DNA from: Eublepharis macularius
Taxonomy: Eukaryota > Chordata > Lepidosauria > Squamata > Eublepharidae
DNA length: 64,000 bases
Direction: 5' to 3'
NCBI RefSeq assembly: GCF_028583425.1
Contig: NC_072790.1
Span: 8,848,552 to 8,912,551, forward strand
The notes under the pieces: generated by a model
Told to the model about the DNA's origin: nothing
Seen by the model: only the letters and a program-made list of their open reading frames with translations
Database searches by the model: none
Program-made: the position numbers and the translations under genes
Shown: piece after piece, positions 44,255 to 53,909 of the stretch
Layout of the letters: each line of letters starts with the position of its first letter
Numbering within the stretch: the stretch's first letter is position 1

Positions 44255-44622
44255 CCACGTAAACTGAAATTGTCCAAGATTTTTTGTTCCTTGGCTCAAT
44301 CATCAACCAAAAGGGTAACTGCAATGAAGAAATCAGAAGAAGATTGAGACGGGGAAGAGCAGCTGTGAGGGAGCTAGATAAGATCCTTAAAGATAAAGAT
44401 GTCTCTCTGGGAACCAAGATCAAAATAATCCGAACTATGGTATTCCCCATTGCCATGTATGGATGTGAAAGTTGGACAGTGAAGAAAGGTGACAAGAAGA
44501 AAATTGATTTATTTGAAAATGTGGTGCTGGAGGAGAATTTGTGGATATCAGGGACAGCCAAAAGACCAATGAGTGGGTACTAGATCAAATCAAGTCTGAA
44601 TTCTCACTAGAAGCTAAAATAA
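44255..44622 (+). pseudogene. RTE/BovB-type LINE reverse-transcriptase C-terminal fragment
   Basis: Translation gives FLGSIINQKGNCNEEIRRRL, GRAAVRELDKILKDKDVSLG, TKIKIIRTMVFPIAMYGCES and WTVKKGDKKKIDLFE. After a frameshift come WCWRRICGYQG and, further on, EWVLDQIKSEFSLEAK. This series is distinctive for RTE-clade reverse transcriptases such as BovB. It is truncated at the left and cut off at about 44622 by the next element. Confidence 0.85.
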
Positions 44623-44624
44623 CA

Positions 44625-45352
44625 AGCTCGGCACCGATCCAGACTCCTACGCGGTCCCAGCCGTTTTGGCCCTGATCCTGGCTGAAATGGCCCCAAATGG
44701 CCATTTTTGGCCATATTGGGTCTGTTTTGTCCCAGATTGGGGCCAAAGGGGCCCGAATCAGGTTGGTGCTGAGTGGGGGAGGTGTCCCCCACCCAGCACC
44801 AACCTGGTCTCGGCCTTTTAGGCCCCAATTCGGGCTCAAATGTGCCCCAAATGGCCATTTGGGGCACTTTTGGGCCCAGATCTGGGCCAAAACAGCCTGG
44901 GCTGTGTCAGTACTGGGCAGGAGAGGGTTTCCCTGCTTGGCTCTTACCAGATCCAGTCCTTTTCGGCCCCGATCCTGACCCCAAAGGCCCAAAATGGCCA
45001 CTTTCGGCCATTTGAGCCATTTTCTGCCAGGATCGGGGCCAGAACTCCCATGATCTGGTTGGTGACAGGTGGGGGACCCCTCTTCTGCCAGGCACCAACC
45101 CAATCTGGGCTGTTTTGGGCCTGATCCAGGCTAAAACTTGCCCCAAACGGCCATTTTGAGCCATTTTGGGCCTGTTTTGGCCTGGATTGGGGGCAAAACG
45201 GCCCTGATGGGGCCACTGCCGGGTGGGGGAACACTCCCCCGCCTGGCAGCAGCTGAATCCTGACCATTTTGGTTTGATCAAGGGGTGTGGCATATGCTAA
45301 TGTGTTATGCTAATGAATTCCTGCAGTTCTTTTTCTACGAAATGACCCCTGC
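44625..45352. mobile_element. GGCC-rich hAT-like element with internal tandem units
   Basis: The right end GTGGCATATGCTAATG...GTTCTTTTTCTACGAAATGA is the inverse of the left end of the 54034 element, which puts both in one family. The interior is built of variants of CCAAAATGGCCATTTTGGGC and GGTTGGTGCTGAGTGGGGGA-type blocks. These recur about every 160-170 bp, alternately near 44750, 44930, 45060 and 45225. Overlapping frames of up to 172 codons on both strands are incidental. Confidence 0.6.
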
Positions 45353-45880
45353 CCGCAATGTGTAGGACTATAGCGTTCTAGTACTATAGCAATTACCATT
45401 TAAAAAAAAAAAACTCAAAAAGCCCTCTGGTGGCAGGGGAAAACGTGCCCAAAAAGCCCTCTGGTGGTACAGCGGGAAAAACATGCTGGAAAAATGGCAC
45501 CTGTGAAGGGCTAAGAAGAAAAGAAGGTTACTCTTCTGCTATGCCTTGAATTTTGTGAGAGGGTTGGTAATAATAAGATCGAAGAAAAGAGAGACACATT
45601 TTGGACCTGACTTGCTAGCAGGTGTCCCTCATCCCATTATTGTTCCAGTCCTCCTATGTATGGTATTGTTGTAGAGTGTCATTGATGCCATTGTGCCTAT
45701 ACGAGGTATGCTTTCATAGCGAGGGATCGGATGTAATGTGATTTGTTCCATTTGTACAATTTTCATTACATTCTTAATTTTTATTCTATGGGTGTCGGTT
45801 GGATTCATTCTACTTTTCTCCACTGCTGCCGTGTCTTCATACTTGGGTGTTTCTTTTGGTGGCCTGTGAAGGGCTGAGAG
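45353..45880. other. Unassigned; short direct duplication and an orphan reading frame
   Basis: AAAAGCCCTCTGGTGG occurs at about 45417 and 45457. On the minus strand, 45840-45629 keeps an open frame with residues such as KIVQMEQITLHPIPRY and ASMTLYNNTIHRRTG that looks more protein-like than its surroundings but matches nothing I recognise. Confidence 0.3.
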
Positions 45881-45884
45881 TAAG

Positions 45885-46090
45885 AAAATGGCTCTGATAA
45901 TAATAATCTCAGCGCTCATATACTGCTCTTCCAGACAGATTAGTGCCTCACCCAGAGCGGTGAACAAGTTAGTGTTATTATTATCCCCACAATACAGGTG
46001 GGGAGCTGGGCTGAGAGGGGGGGCTTACCCAAGGCCACTGGCTGAGCTCATGGAAGTAGCGGGATTCGAACCAGTAGAGTGCTGGGGGGA
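45885..46090 (-). mobile_element. tRNA-derived SINE
   Basis: Minus strand: ACTGGTTCGAATCCCGCTAC (perfect B box), GCCAGTGGCCTTGGGTAAGC, TGTGGGGATAATAATAACAC and GTTCACCGCTCTGGGTGAGG. The A-box end is cut short at 46090. Confidence 0.75.
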
Positions 46091-46179
46091 AAAACAGTAT
46101 TTTTCAGATTCAGGAATCAGGAAGGCATAAATATTGGTATTCCTGCTATTTGAGTCTTCTCATGATGGTTTTGTATTCA

Positions 46180-46660
46180 TATCCAATTTTTGTGGGAAGG
46201 AGGGATTCCAAAATTAACCAGGTCCATTCTTCTCTGTGGGATAATATTTCCAGGAGGGGGAAAGGGTCTGTTTTCCATGCAGATCACACAAAAAATGCAG
46301 CGAAATGAGGGCTGCCTGTCCACTAAACCGCACCCCCCCCCCAAGTTTCAAGAAATTGGGACAAGGGGTCCAGTTCTACGGGCCTCTGAACCAAGTGTAC
46401 CCACTACATTGTTTCTTCTTGGGGGGGGGGGAGCCAATGCTTTCACCAAAGCAAAGAATCCTTGGCCAAATACTCAACAGCAACTACTGACCGAAAAGAA
46501 CCAAGAAAGCCCAACAGAACCAATGCCAAACCAGTGAATCCCAAGAGAACCAACCCAGCAGCAGAAAGCACCCCCCCCCCAAAGGATCTTGCCTGGAAGC
46601 TGTAGCCAGTCACAGCACTCCCCCCCCCCCTTTACAGGTTTCTTGGGCCAAAAAGAAAAA
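46180..46660. repeat. hAT-like internal fragment with homopolymer C/G runs
   Basis: CCATGCAGATCACACAAAAA and CCAAGTTTCAAGAAATTGGG recall the internal unit style of the 31120 element. Tracts of C or G longer than ten occur at 46327, 46421, 46570 and 46620. No ends are identified. Confidence 0.35.
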
Positions 46661-47467
46661 AAGAGAGAGAGGTGGTCTGTGAGGGAATCGTTGTGGTTGG
46701 GCAGACAGTCGTGGTCCCCTTAACAAGCGATGTTACTTGCCTGTGGGAGTCACCTCGCTCCCCGCTCCCTTTTTTGCCCAGGGAAACCCGCAAAAGTAAG
46801 AAAAACATGCCGGCACAAGTTTTGAAATGGCAGCCTTGGTTATTCCCAAATATTTCTGAGATTAATTGGGATGGAAATATTGGAATTTCTGAGAATCCTG
46901 GGTATAGTTGGGACCCCCAAACATACCTCCCAAAATACCTATAAGGTTTTGTGTGTGTATATTTTCAGACCGGGTGTGTCAAATCGCACACCTCTTCAGT
47001 TGATCTGCATTCTTTCCAAAAAGACTGTCATAAAGCAGGCCTGGGAAAGAGCACATTGAAGGAAATCTTGAAAACGGGATGCAACGCCACCTCTCCCCAA
47101 GCACTCCAGAGTGGAAGACACGGCAGAGAACTACCTTCATGTGGAAACAACCATTCAAAAGCAGAAAAATCTGGATTTATTAATTTCCCATATAATATCG
47201 CTCGGTTAATATCACTCATTTATTCTATATCTGAGGTTATGTCTGTGGCTGCTGCCACATTGTCTGTGCAGGTGGACAGTTATGAAGCACTTACAATGCG
47301 AAACAGGCTATGTTGCAGCTCCGGAGTAGCTGTCACATTGGGCTATCAGTTGATCATATTCGTTTCAGGAAACGGTTCCATTTTCTACTGCCTCCGTTTT
47401 GGTATTTTTTATGTCTTGGAGAAGAGAACAAGGATCTCCTAGAATTTACTTTAGTAGCATGGTGTTA
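46661..47467. other. Unassigned sequence
   Basis: A 163-codon plus-strand open frame (46951-47442) has mixed composition with no recognisable domain. There is no support for a gene. Confidence 0.3.
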
Positions 47468-47990
47468 TGGTTTTTAGCCTGTCGGACTAGTAGCTAAGAG
47501 ACTAACTAAGAGATCACCCATGGAATCTTGCACAGGGACCAGGGGCCTGTCACCATCTTTCTCAGCCTAACCCACTTCACAAAAATTGTTAAATAGTAAA
47601 GAGTCCGGTAGCACCTTTAAGACTTACCAACTTGATTGTAGCATAACATTTTGAGAACCACAGCTCTCTTCATCAGAAGCATCATCAGCTTTCGAGAACC
47701 ACAGCTTTCTTCGTCAGATGCATTGTCAGCTTTTGAGAACCACAGCATCGTCAGATGCATCTGATGAAGAGAGCTGTGGTTCTCGAAAGCTTATACTACA
47801 ATCAAGTTGGTTAGTCTTAAAGGTGCTACTGGACTCTTTATTATTTTGCAACTGCAGACTAACACGGCTAACTCCTCTGGATCTACAAAAATTGTTGTGA
47901 GGATAAAATGGGAGAGAAGAACAATGTTGTAACCTGCTAGGGTTCCATTTGAGGAGAAAAGCAGGGCTATATATAAAATACTGGGAAGAG
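47468..47990 (+). mobile_element. tRNA-derived SINE, split by a retroposon
   Basis: The 5' part reads TTTTTAGCCTGTCGGACTAG, GACCAGGGGCCTGTCACC and CCTAACCCACTTCACAAAAA. The 3' part resumes after the insertion as TTGTTGTGAGGATAAAATGG and GGGAGAGAAGAACAATG. Confidence 0.6.
47591..47884 (-). mobile_element. Retroposon, GGTGCTACTGG family, with exact 12-bp target duplication
   Basis: It is flanked by ACAAAAATTGTT at 47579-47590 and again at 47885-47896. The outer arms AAGAGTCCGGTAGCACCTTT and AAAGGTGCTACTGGACTCTT are inverted. Between them, a segment with GAGAACCACAGCTCTCTTCA, then GAGAACCACAGCTTTCTTCG, then a shorter GAGAACCACAGC start is repeated in tandem. The duplication length points to LINE-type insertion, not to hAT. 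Confidence 0.85.
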
Positions 47991-48545
47991 TTGAGTAACA
48001 TATCTGTGATGTAAACTTACCCTCATCTCTGTTCGCACCATATTCTGATTTTGAACCCTTTAATCCAAGATTATTAGCAGTTGAAACATTTTGCTTATGC
48101 AAATGGCTGGTTTTCTGTAGGAGCTTGTATGGATTTTGTAAAAACTGTTTGTTTGCAACTATGCAGCATGTGGTAACAGAGTAAGAAAAACTACATCCGT
48201 ATTCTTACAAAAATGTTGTGCATCAGATCTGGCCTCGTGCACTCATTGGTAGTAGATAGATGCCATTAATAGGTGGATGCGTTTCCGTGTGTTCCTATGT
48301 ACTTGAATGCTTTTCTGCAGAAATTAATCTGTCTTTGAATATTTATGCCAATCTCCTTGATGGCTTGTGGGTGCGTAGATTGTGATTGTGTGGGAGGAGT
48401 AACTACTGTCGCCTCTCTTTTTTACATATAGCAAAGGCAATGAAATAAGAGAAAGTATTTTGGCTTGCAGTATGTGAGAAGTATCGGGAAACCATACTGG
48501 AAAGCCCTGCTCTGGACTTTTCTACCCTGCAACTTGGGTGTGTTT
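47991..48545. other. Unassigned sequence
   Basis: No repeat or exon recognised. Confidence 0.3.
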
Positions 48546-48547
48546 CC

Positions 48548-48720
48548 TAACCTGGATAATCCAGGCAAGGCTGATCTCGTCAGATCTGGGAAGCTAAGCA
48601 GGGTCAGCCTTGGCTAGTAATTGGATGGGGGACCTCCCACGGTTGCTAGGCAGAGGCAGGCAAGGGCAAACCACCTCGGTCAGTCTCTTGCCTTGAAAAC
48701 CCCAGCAGAGGTCCCACGAG
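48548..48720 (+). mobile_element. 5S rRNA-derived SINE, copy 2
   Basis: Head GGCTGATCTCGTCAGATCTG, GGAAGCTAAGCAGGGTCAGC and TAATTGGATGGGGGACC matches the 5S internal promoter. The body GGCAAGGGCAAACCACCTCG and GTCTCTTGCCTTGAAAACCCC follows. The tail is replaced by other sequence after about 48705. Confidence 0.8.
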
Positions 48721-49080
48721 GCAGCACTGTCTCCACCATCAACCAGGGTGTGCGCCACATTGCGGAAGGGCTGAGCCCTACACACCTAAGCCCCACAGAG
48801 GGTGGGGGAGGTGCCACTGGAGGCAGAATAGGTGGCATCTTGCCCATCGGAATTCTGCTTGAGGCAAGGTGGGCAAATGGTGCCATTTCCACACGAGGGG
48901 AGGCAAAGGAGACGGCACATGGCCCAGCCTACCCAGAACAAGGGAGGCAACGCCCTGCCCACCCGTGTCCCATATGTCAGGCAGCCCGCTTCTTCCTCTC
49001 TCCCGCCCTCCTTTGGGTGGGCTGCGAGGCAGGGTAAAGGTGAACTGGAGGAGGGGCCCTTTCCCAGGTTTTTTTTTACT
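48721..49080. other. GC-rich unassigned sequence
   Basis: Contains GGTGGGGGAGGTGCCACTGG and TGAGGCAAGGTGGGCAAATG, which look like parts of a DNA element, without clear ends. Open frames of up to 138 codons are incidental. Confidence 0.3.
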
Positions 49081-49084
49081 TCCC

Positions 49085-49290
49085 GTCTGCTCCACCTCAC
49101 AGGGTTGTTCTGAAGATAAAATGGAAGAGAGGCGAATGAAGTATGCTGCTTTGGGTTCCCATTGCGGAGAACGTCAGGGTATTTTATCCCATTGTGGAAC
49201 TGTATTTGAAGACTGCTGTACCCTGTCCTGAGCCTCCTTGTGGGAAGGGCGGGCTAAACACTGAATAAACTAAACTAAACTATAAATGAA
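49085..49290 (+). mobile_element. tRNA-SINE 3' portion
   Basis: CCTCACAGGGTTGTTCTGAA, GATAAAATGGAAGAGAGG and TGCTTTGGGTTCCCATTG follow the 3' body of the SINE family. The tail AGGGCGGGCTAAACACTGAA, rich in TAAACTAAAC, follows. Confidence 0.6.
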
Positions 49291-49300
49291 GTAAATAAGG

Positions 49301-50021
49301 TGTCATGGCCCAGTCTGAGAGTGAGGTCTCCTCTGGAGGAGAGGAGCCTCGTGTAGCCAGCCAGGACTCCTCAGGAGAAGAGGAGCCCTGTGTAGCCAGC
49401 CCTAGCCCTGATTCAGCAGAAGCCAGCAATCAGGAGCAACAGCTGCTGGCTGATCAGAGCTTACAGCCAGCAGCTGTAAGGCACCAGCACTCTCTAGCTC
49501 CAATACTACAGAGGAAGCTCAGCCAGGGACTTCTACAGGTACAGCGCAGCCAAGAGCCTCCACCCCCCCCAGGTTCACCCACGCCCAAGGAACGCCGCAG
49601 GCAGCGCCAGAGACTGGAACTGCAGGAGAGACGGCACAGTGCTCACCTCGTGAGCCAATGCCAGCTGCTGGAGAGTGACGATGAGTAGTGGCAGGATAGA
49701 GCCCCAGCAGCTGGCTGAAAACCACGCCTGGCTATAAGAGCCAGTCTGGAGGAACGGCTGGGTGTGGAAGCAATGTGTCTACTGCCTGCAATGACACCAT
49801 GTTCTGTGAACCTTGCCCATGCCTGCTTTTGGACCTGACATTATCGGTGACTGACCTTGGACTGTGCCTGACCTTGCTTTTGGACTCTGGACTCACTCCT
49901 GGCTTTATCTCGTGCTCTGACCACCGGTTTGACTTGGCTTTTGCTCTTGGAACTCCCCTTTGACTTTGGCTTTAAGGTTTGGACTTGAACCACCCTGCTT
50001 GGGCTGGCCCAGCCTGTGACA
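49301..50021 (+). mobile_element. Solo LTR (Gypsy-like)
   Basis: It starts TGTCATGGCCCAGTC and ends GGCCCAGCCTGTGACA, giving TGTCA...TGACA termini. A TATA-like GGCTATAAGAGCC lies at 49730-49742, followed by a CTTGGACTG/CTTTTGG-rich R-U5-like segment. No internal retroviral region or second LTR is nearby. The flanking 5-mers do not match, so the target duplication has decayed or was lost. A 127-codon frame (49305-49688) rich in E, Q and S lies within it and is best treated as LTR sequence. Confidence 0.65.
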
Positions 50022-50039
50022 GAAATAATCTATAAAGTT

Positions 50040-50215
50040 GAAGATGGGGGGGGCAGATATAAGGTCAGGAGGTGGGTGGGTGTGTAGGAAAGAGAAAAGT
50101 AAAGCAGGGAAAGGTGAGGATATGGGGGAGACAGGAAATAGTGTGGAGGTGGGAAGAAAGGGGGAAATGGGGTGCCACTCAAAGTCCTTTCAGGTTCCCT
50201 GTTATGCTGCTGGGC
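50040..50215 (-). repeat. Pyrimidine-rich dispersed repeat (inverted)
   Basis: Minus strand: CACCCCATTTCCCCCTTTCT, CCCACCTCCACAC and TCCTGTCTCCCCCATATCC parallel the plus-strand copies at 21155 and 27225. Confidence 0.5.
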
Positions 50216-50274
50216 GTGGTTCAGCAACTGGCACTGTGCCACCGAATCAGTTTTGCTGGTGAGGGTTTCAGGTT

Positions 50275-51540
50275 GGCTAGAGTTCCTAGAGTGGGAAGGG
50301 ACCTTTCAGACCATCCAGTCCAAGGACCTGACCAATGCAGGAACAGCCTCAAGCATCCCCAACAAGGATTCGCCCAGCCGCTCCTTGAAGGCTGCCAATG
50401 AGGGGGAACCCAACTCACCCCTAGGCAGCCAATCCCACTGCAGGATTACTCTTAATGTGAAGATGTTTTTCCTAACCTCCAGCTGGTATCTTCCCTCCTG
50501 TTATTTCAAGTCCTGTCATGTGCTGACAACAGCAACGGCTCTCTCCCCTCCCCTAAAGACAGCCTTTTAAGTACCTAAAGAGAGCAGTCATGTCTCCCCT
50601 CAGCCTCCTGTTCTCCAGACTGAACATGCCCAGGTCCCTCCGTCTTTCCTCGTAGGTCTGGGTCTCCAGGCCCCTGATCATCCTGGTTGCTCTCCTCTGT
50701 ACCCCTTCCAATTTGTCCACATCCCTTTTTGAAGTGAAGCCTCCAGAACTGCACACTGTACTCTAGGCAGGGCCTGACCAACTTGGTATATAGTGGGACA
50801 ATGACATCCTGTGATGTGGATGTCATGCCTTTGTTAATACACCCCAAGACTGCATTCACCTTTTTTGCTGCTGCATCACACTGACTGCTCATATTTAGCA
50901 TCCTATCCACCCGTATCCCAAGATCTTGTTTACTCACACACTGCTACCAGAAGTGTATCCCTCATCTCATGTGCATGTGTTGCATTTTTGTTATCTATCT
51001 AGATTACCTGGCACTTATCCATGTTAAACTGCATCTTATTCAAATCTGCCCACTTTCCCATTGCATTTCTACCTCTCCCAGTTTCCTGTTATCTGCAAAT
51101 TTAATGCAGATGATACTCTTGTCCACATCATTTATAAAAATGTTGAAAAGCATTCGGCATAGGACCGAGTCCTGTGGCGCTCCACTGGACACCTCCCTCC
51201 AATCAGATGCGATGCCATTGACCGACTACTCTTTGGTTGAGGTTATCCAGCCAGTTCCCTGCCCATCTGGCCATCCCAGGGTCCAGTCCTCAGTCCACCA
51301 GTTTACTCATCAGAACATGATGAGGAACCTTGTCAAAAATATCTGGATTTCAGTAAAGTTTTTGACAAGGTTCCTACACCGAGAGCATCCCCACGATCCA
51401 ATAAGCCTGTCACTTGACCACAGAAGAGTATGAGGTTGGGCTGCCAGGGCCTGTTGGGGACAAATCCATGCTGAGTTCCCCGTATTCCCATGTTGTCCGT
51501 CAGATGCTTGCAGATTAACACCTTTCATATCTGTTCCAGT
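50275..51540 (-). mobile_element. CR1 LINE, RT through 3' end, inactive
   Basis: Minus-strand frames show GTQHGFVPNRPWQPNLILF, then QDSVLCRMLFNIFINDVDKS after a degraded stretch, then a FADNRKLG-like active-site-flanking block. LGIRVDRMLNMSSQCDAAAK, CINKGMTSTSQDVIVPLYTK and [19 protein letters not shown] follow. The 3' UTR ends TGGACTGGATGGTCTGAAAG near 50310. Several frameshifts and an FADN (for FADD) catalytic motif show that it cannot be active. Confidence 0.85.
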
Positions 51541-51544
51541 GTCT

Positions 51545-51690
51545 AGTGGGTGGAAAGGAGAGAAGGAAGCGGGGAAAGGATGAGGCCCTGGTTGTTTTAA
51601 GGGAAGAGGAAATAGTGGGGCAGGGTAAAATGCGATGACCCCCCCCCATGTCCTTGAGGGGTCTTGCTTGTACGATACAGAAATTGAGTC
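51545..51690 (-). repeat. Pyrimidine-rich dispersed repeat (inverted)
   Basis: Minus strand: CAAGGACATGGGGGGGGGTC, CTATTTCCTCTTCCC and TTCCTTCTCTCCTTTCCACC follow the ACAAGGACTTGGGG...CTTCCTCC order of the family. Confidence 0.5.
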
Positions 51691-52415
51691 TTGATAAAAC
51701 ATGCCATTTAAAGTTGATTTATAAATGCTTAATTTTTAAATGAAAGACAAAAATTGCCTATTCTATTTTTAGTGGAAGAATATGGTAACGTTGCATTAAC
51801 CTGTTAAGATATTGACAGATAACAGTTCTCTGACGAAAAATCCTCAACCTTCTTGTTAGGGTAGGCAGACCCCCTATTTCTGTCAGGTCCAAAAAATTCT
51901 GGCCTGAAGGTACCCTGAGGGAAAAATCTTCATACTTCAGTTTCCAAATGCCAGGCTAATGTTAAAGGCACCAGAGCAGGCCCTGCAAAAACTCTGGCAA
52001 TCCTCCTCTGCCTGAATGAGGGAGAAGATTATTGTTTTTGCCAGCAGAATGGTGAACATTATAGAAAAACTTATTTCCTGAAGAAACAATAATTGACTTC
52101 TTAGGGTATGGCATTCCTAAGAATTCTGTTACAAATAATAAGTAGGCTATTGAAATGTCCCTCACATTAAGTATGTGTGGGTGTGGTGAAGAAGTTACCC
52201 GATATACCATTTTAACTCGGAAGGATGCACTCGGGTTTACTTAAGCGTCTTCTTTCTCCTTGCTTTGTTCTTGGAAAAGTGATAGCGCAAACAGTATAAT
52301 ATGGAAGAGAACGGACTTATGGGGTGTCTACATCTACTGGCAGTGCTGGTGGGGTTCAGTGGCCTCCACATGATTTGAGATTCAGATAAAGAATAGTTAA
52401 TATTAAATATGTATA
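51691..52415. other. Unassigned sequence
   Basis: An 82-codon minus-strand frame (52210-51962) with HPHILNVRDISIAYLLF might be a worn LINE thumb or post-RT region, but I cannot place it. Confidence 0.3.
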
Positions 52416-52417
52416 AA

Positions 52418-52590
52418 GTGCTGTCAAGTTGCAGCTAACTTATTGGGACCCCTGCTGGGGTTTCAAGGCAAGAGATGAACAGAGGGGTTTCGCCACTGCT
52501 TGCCTCTTCTTCAGTGGTCTCCCATCCTCTTACTAACCAGGACCAACCCTCCTCAGCTTCCAAGATCTGACAAGATCGGGCTACTCTGGT
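52418..52590 (-). mobile_element. 5S rRNA-derived SINE, copy 3
   Basis: Minus strand: CCCGATCTTGTCAGATCTTG, GAAGCTGAGGAGGGTTGGTC and AAGAGGATGGGAGACC, then GGCAAGCAGTGGCGAAACCC and CCCAGCAGGGGTCCCAATAA. It is more diverged from 5S than the copy at 62908. Confidence 0.75.
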
Positions 52591-52676
52591 GAAGTGGCTG
52601 CCATTAAAGCTAGTAGACTTGGTAGGGGGTGAACTCTGTTCAGGCTTGCACCAGGGACGCCCCCATCATTCCCTAC

Positions 52677-53100
52677 AGCAAGTGTAGCCAACCCGTGGCA
52701 TGTTCATCACATGTGGTGCACCAGACTATTTTGCGTGGCACATGGCCTTCCTTGCCCCACCCCAAGAGCGGGAATGTACCTGAGCCAGGCTGGGCCAAAG
52801 CATGCTTCTGGGACTTTTTTCTTTTTGGAACTAGAGCAGTGTTGTTATCAAGTGGGACTCCTTGTGGCCTCCATTCCAGTGAGTGCCAGTTTCCATGCCC
52901 TTGTGGTCAGTGCTGTGCTGCGCAGGTGCAGGATTTCTGCTTGGTGTGCCCATACTGTGAGGCAGGTGTGGGAGGCTGCCAGCTGCCACGCGGTGCCACC
53001 ACATCTCTGAAGCGCTGAAGCCCTCACAACCCCACCCCCATCCCCGATCCACCTCTAGGCCCAGCACGAGCCCCCAACCCCCTGCCTCTCTGTTAGCAAG
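52677..53100. mobile_element. hAT-like fragment
   Basis: It starts AAGTGTAGCCAACCCGTGGC and continues CACATGTGGTGCACCAGACT and TTGCGTGGCACATGG, a style typical of Charlie-type hAT ends. The right end is unresolved. Confidence 0.35.
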
Positions 53101-53124
53101 CACAGGCAGATAGCTGTTGTGTTT

Positions 53125-53420
53125 CATTCAGTACACAGGCAAAAAAAAAAGGGGGGTAGAGTAATAACCGCCAAACAATGTTCACCGTATAAACAGATCT
53201 GTTCTGGGAAGGGTGAAATTTGCAGACCGCTCCTACTCATTTCTGTCTCTTTCTTATGGCAAGTGTCCGGTGGTGAACTGCCTTCAGCCAGTCTTTTAAT
53301 GTCAGGGTTCACTCACCATCTTCCTTGCTGTCTTCTGAAGCACAGGGGTTTCTTAAAGCATAAAACCTGGAATTACAGGAGAATCACAGCTGATGCCAAA
53401 CCAGTGGCAAGCAGTGTAAC
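53125..53420. other. Unassigned sequence
   Basis: No repeat recognised; a 118-codon plus-strand frame without domain signal. Confidence 0.25.
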
Positions 53421-53424
53421 AGTG

Positions 53425-53560
53425 CACTTATATACCGCTCTTTGGGACAGATTAGTGCCCGGCTCAGAACGGTGAACAAGGTCAGTGCTATTATTATCCC
53501 CACAGTGAAGCTGGGGCTGAGAGGAGGGGCTTACCCAAGGCCACCTGCTGAGCTCGTTTG
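53425..53560 (-). mobile_element. tRNA-derived SINE, 3' portion
   Basis: Minus strand: GCAGGTGGCCTTGGGTAAGC, ACTGTGGGGATAATAATAGC, TTCACCGTTCTGAGCCGGGC and TATATAAGTGCACTG. It is the same subfamily as the 45885 copy. Confidence 0.7.
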
Positions 53561-53905
53561 CGACATCGCGCAAATCTCTCGCGAGAAAACACCATCTTCC
53601 ACGTTTTTAGCGCTATGTTCCGTGTCGTTGCGAGTGAAGGTAAGCAGTGTGAAAAGGGCCAAGGGCTTTTTCTCACTCAGAAGCAGCTTCCAAAGAATGG
53701 CTCCTATAAGATAGGTTTCAGAAGGACGTGACTTCAACTCAGAGCTGTAGCATTAGTCAGGCCATATATTTGAAGCCATTTACAGAGAGCCTCGGTAAAG
53801 ACTGCCATGGTCTCCTTTTTACTGCTTTGTAGGTTCCCCCCTGTGAAAATGATACTTTCATATGTGACAGCACTATGGGCATAAATATTTAGACCCATGC
53901 TTGTG
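53561..53905. other. Unassigned; possible MITE end at 53565-53640
   Basis: GACATCGCGCAAATCTCTCG and CGAGAAAACACCATCTTCC are CpG-containing and element-like, with no partner end seen. Confidence 0.3.
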
Positions 53906-53909
53906 TAAG

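Noticed and set aside
44585..45293. Overlapping frames of 86-172 codons on both strands
   Set aside because: They follow the degenerate GGCC-rich tandem words of a mobile element.
46951..47442. 163-codon plus-strand frame
   Set aside because: No domain, no splice-site bounding, mixed composition; random frames of this length occur in a window of this size.
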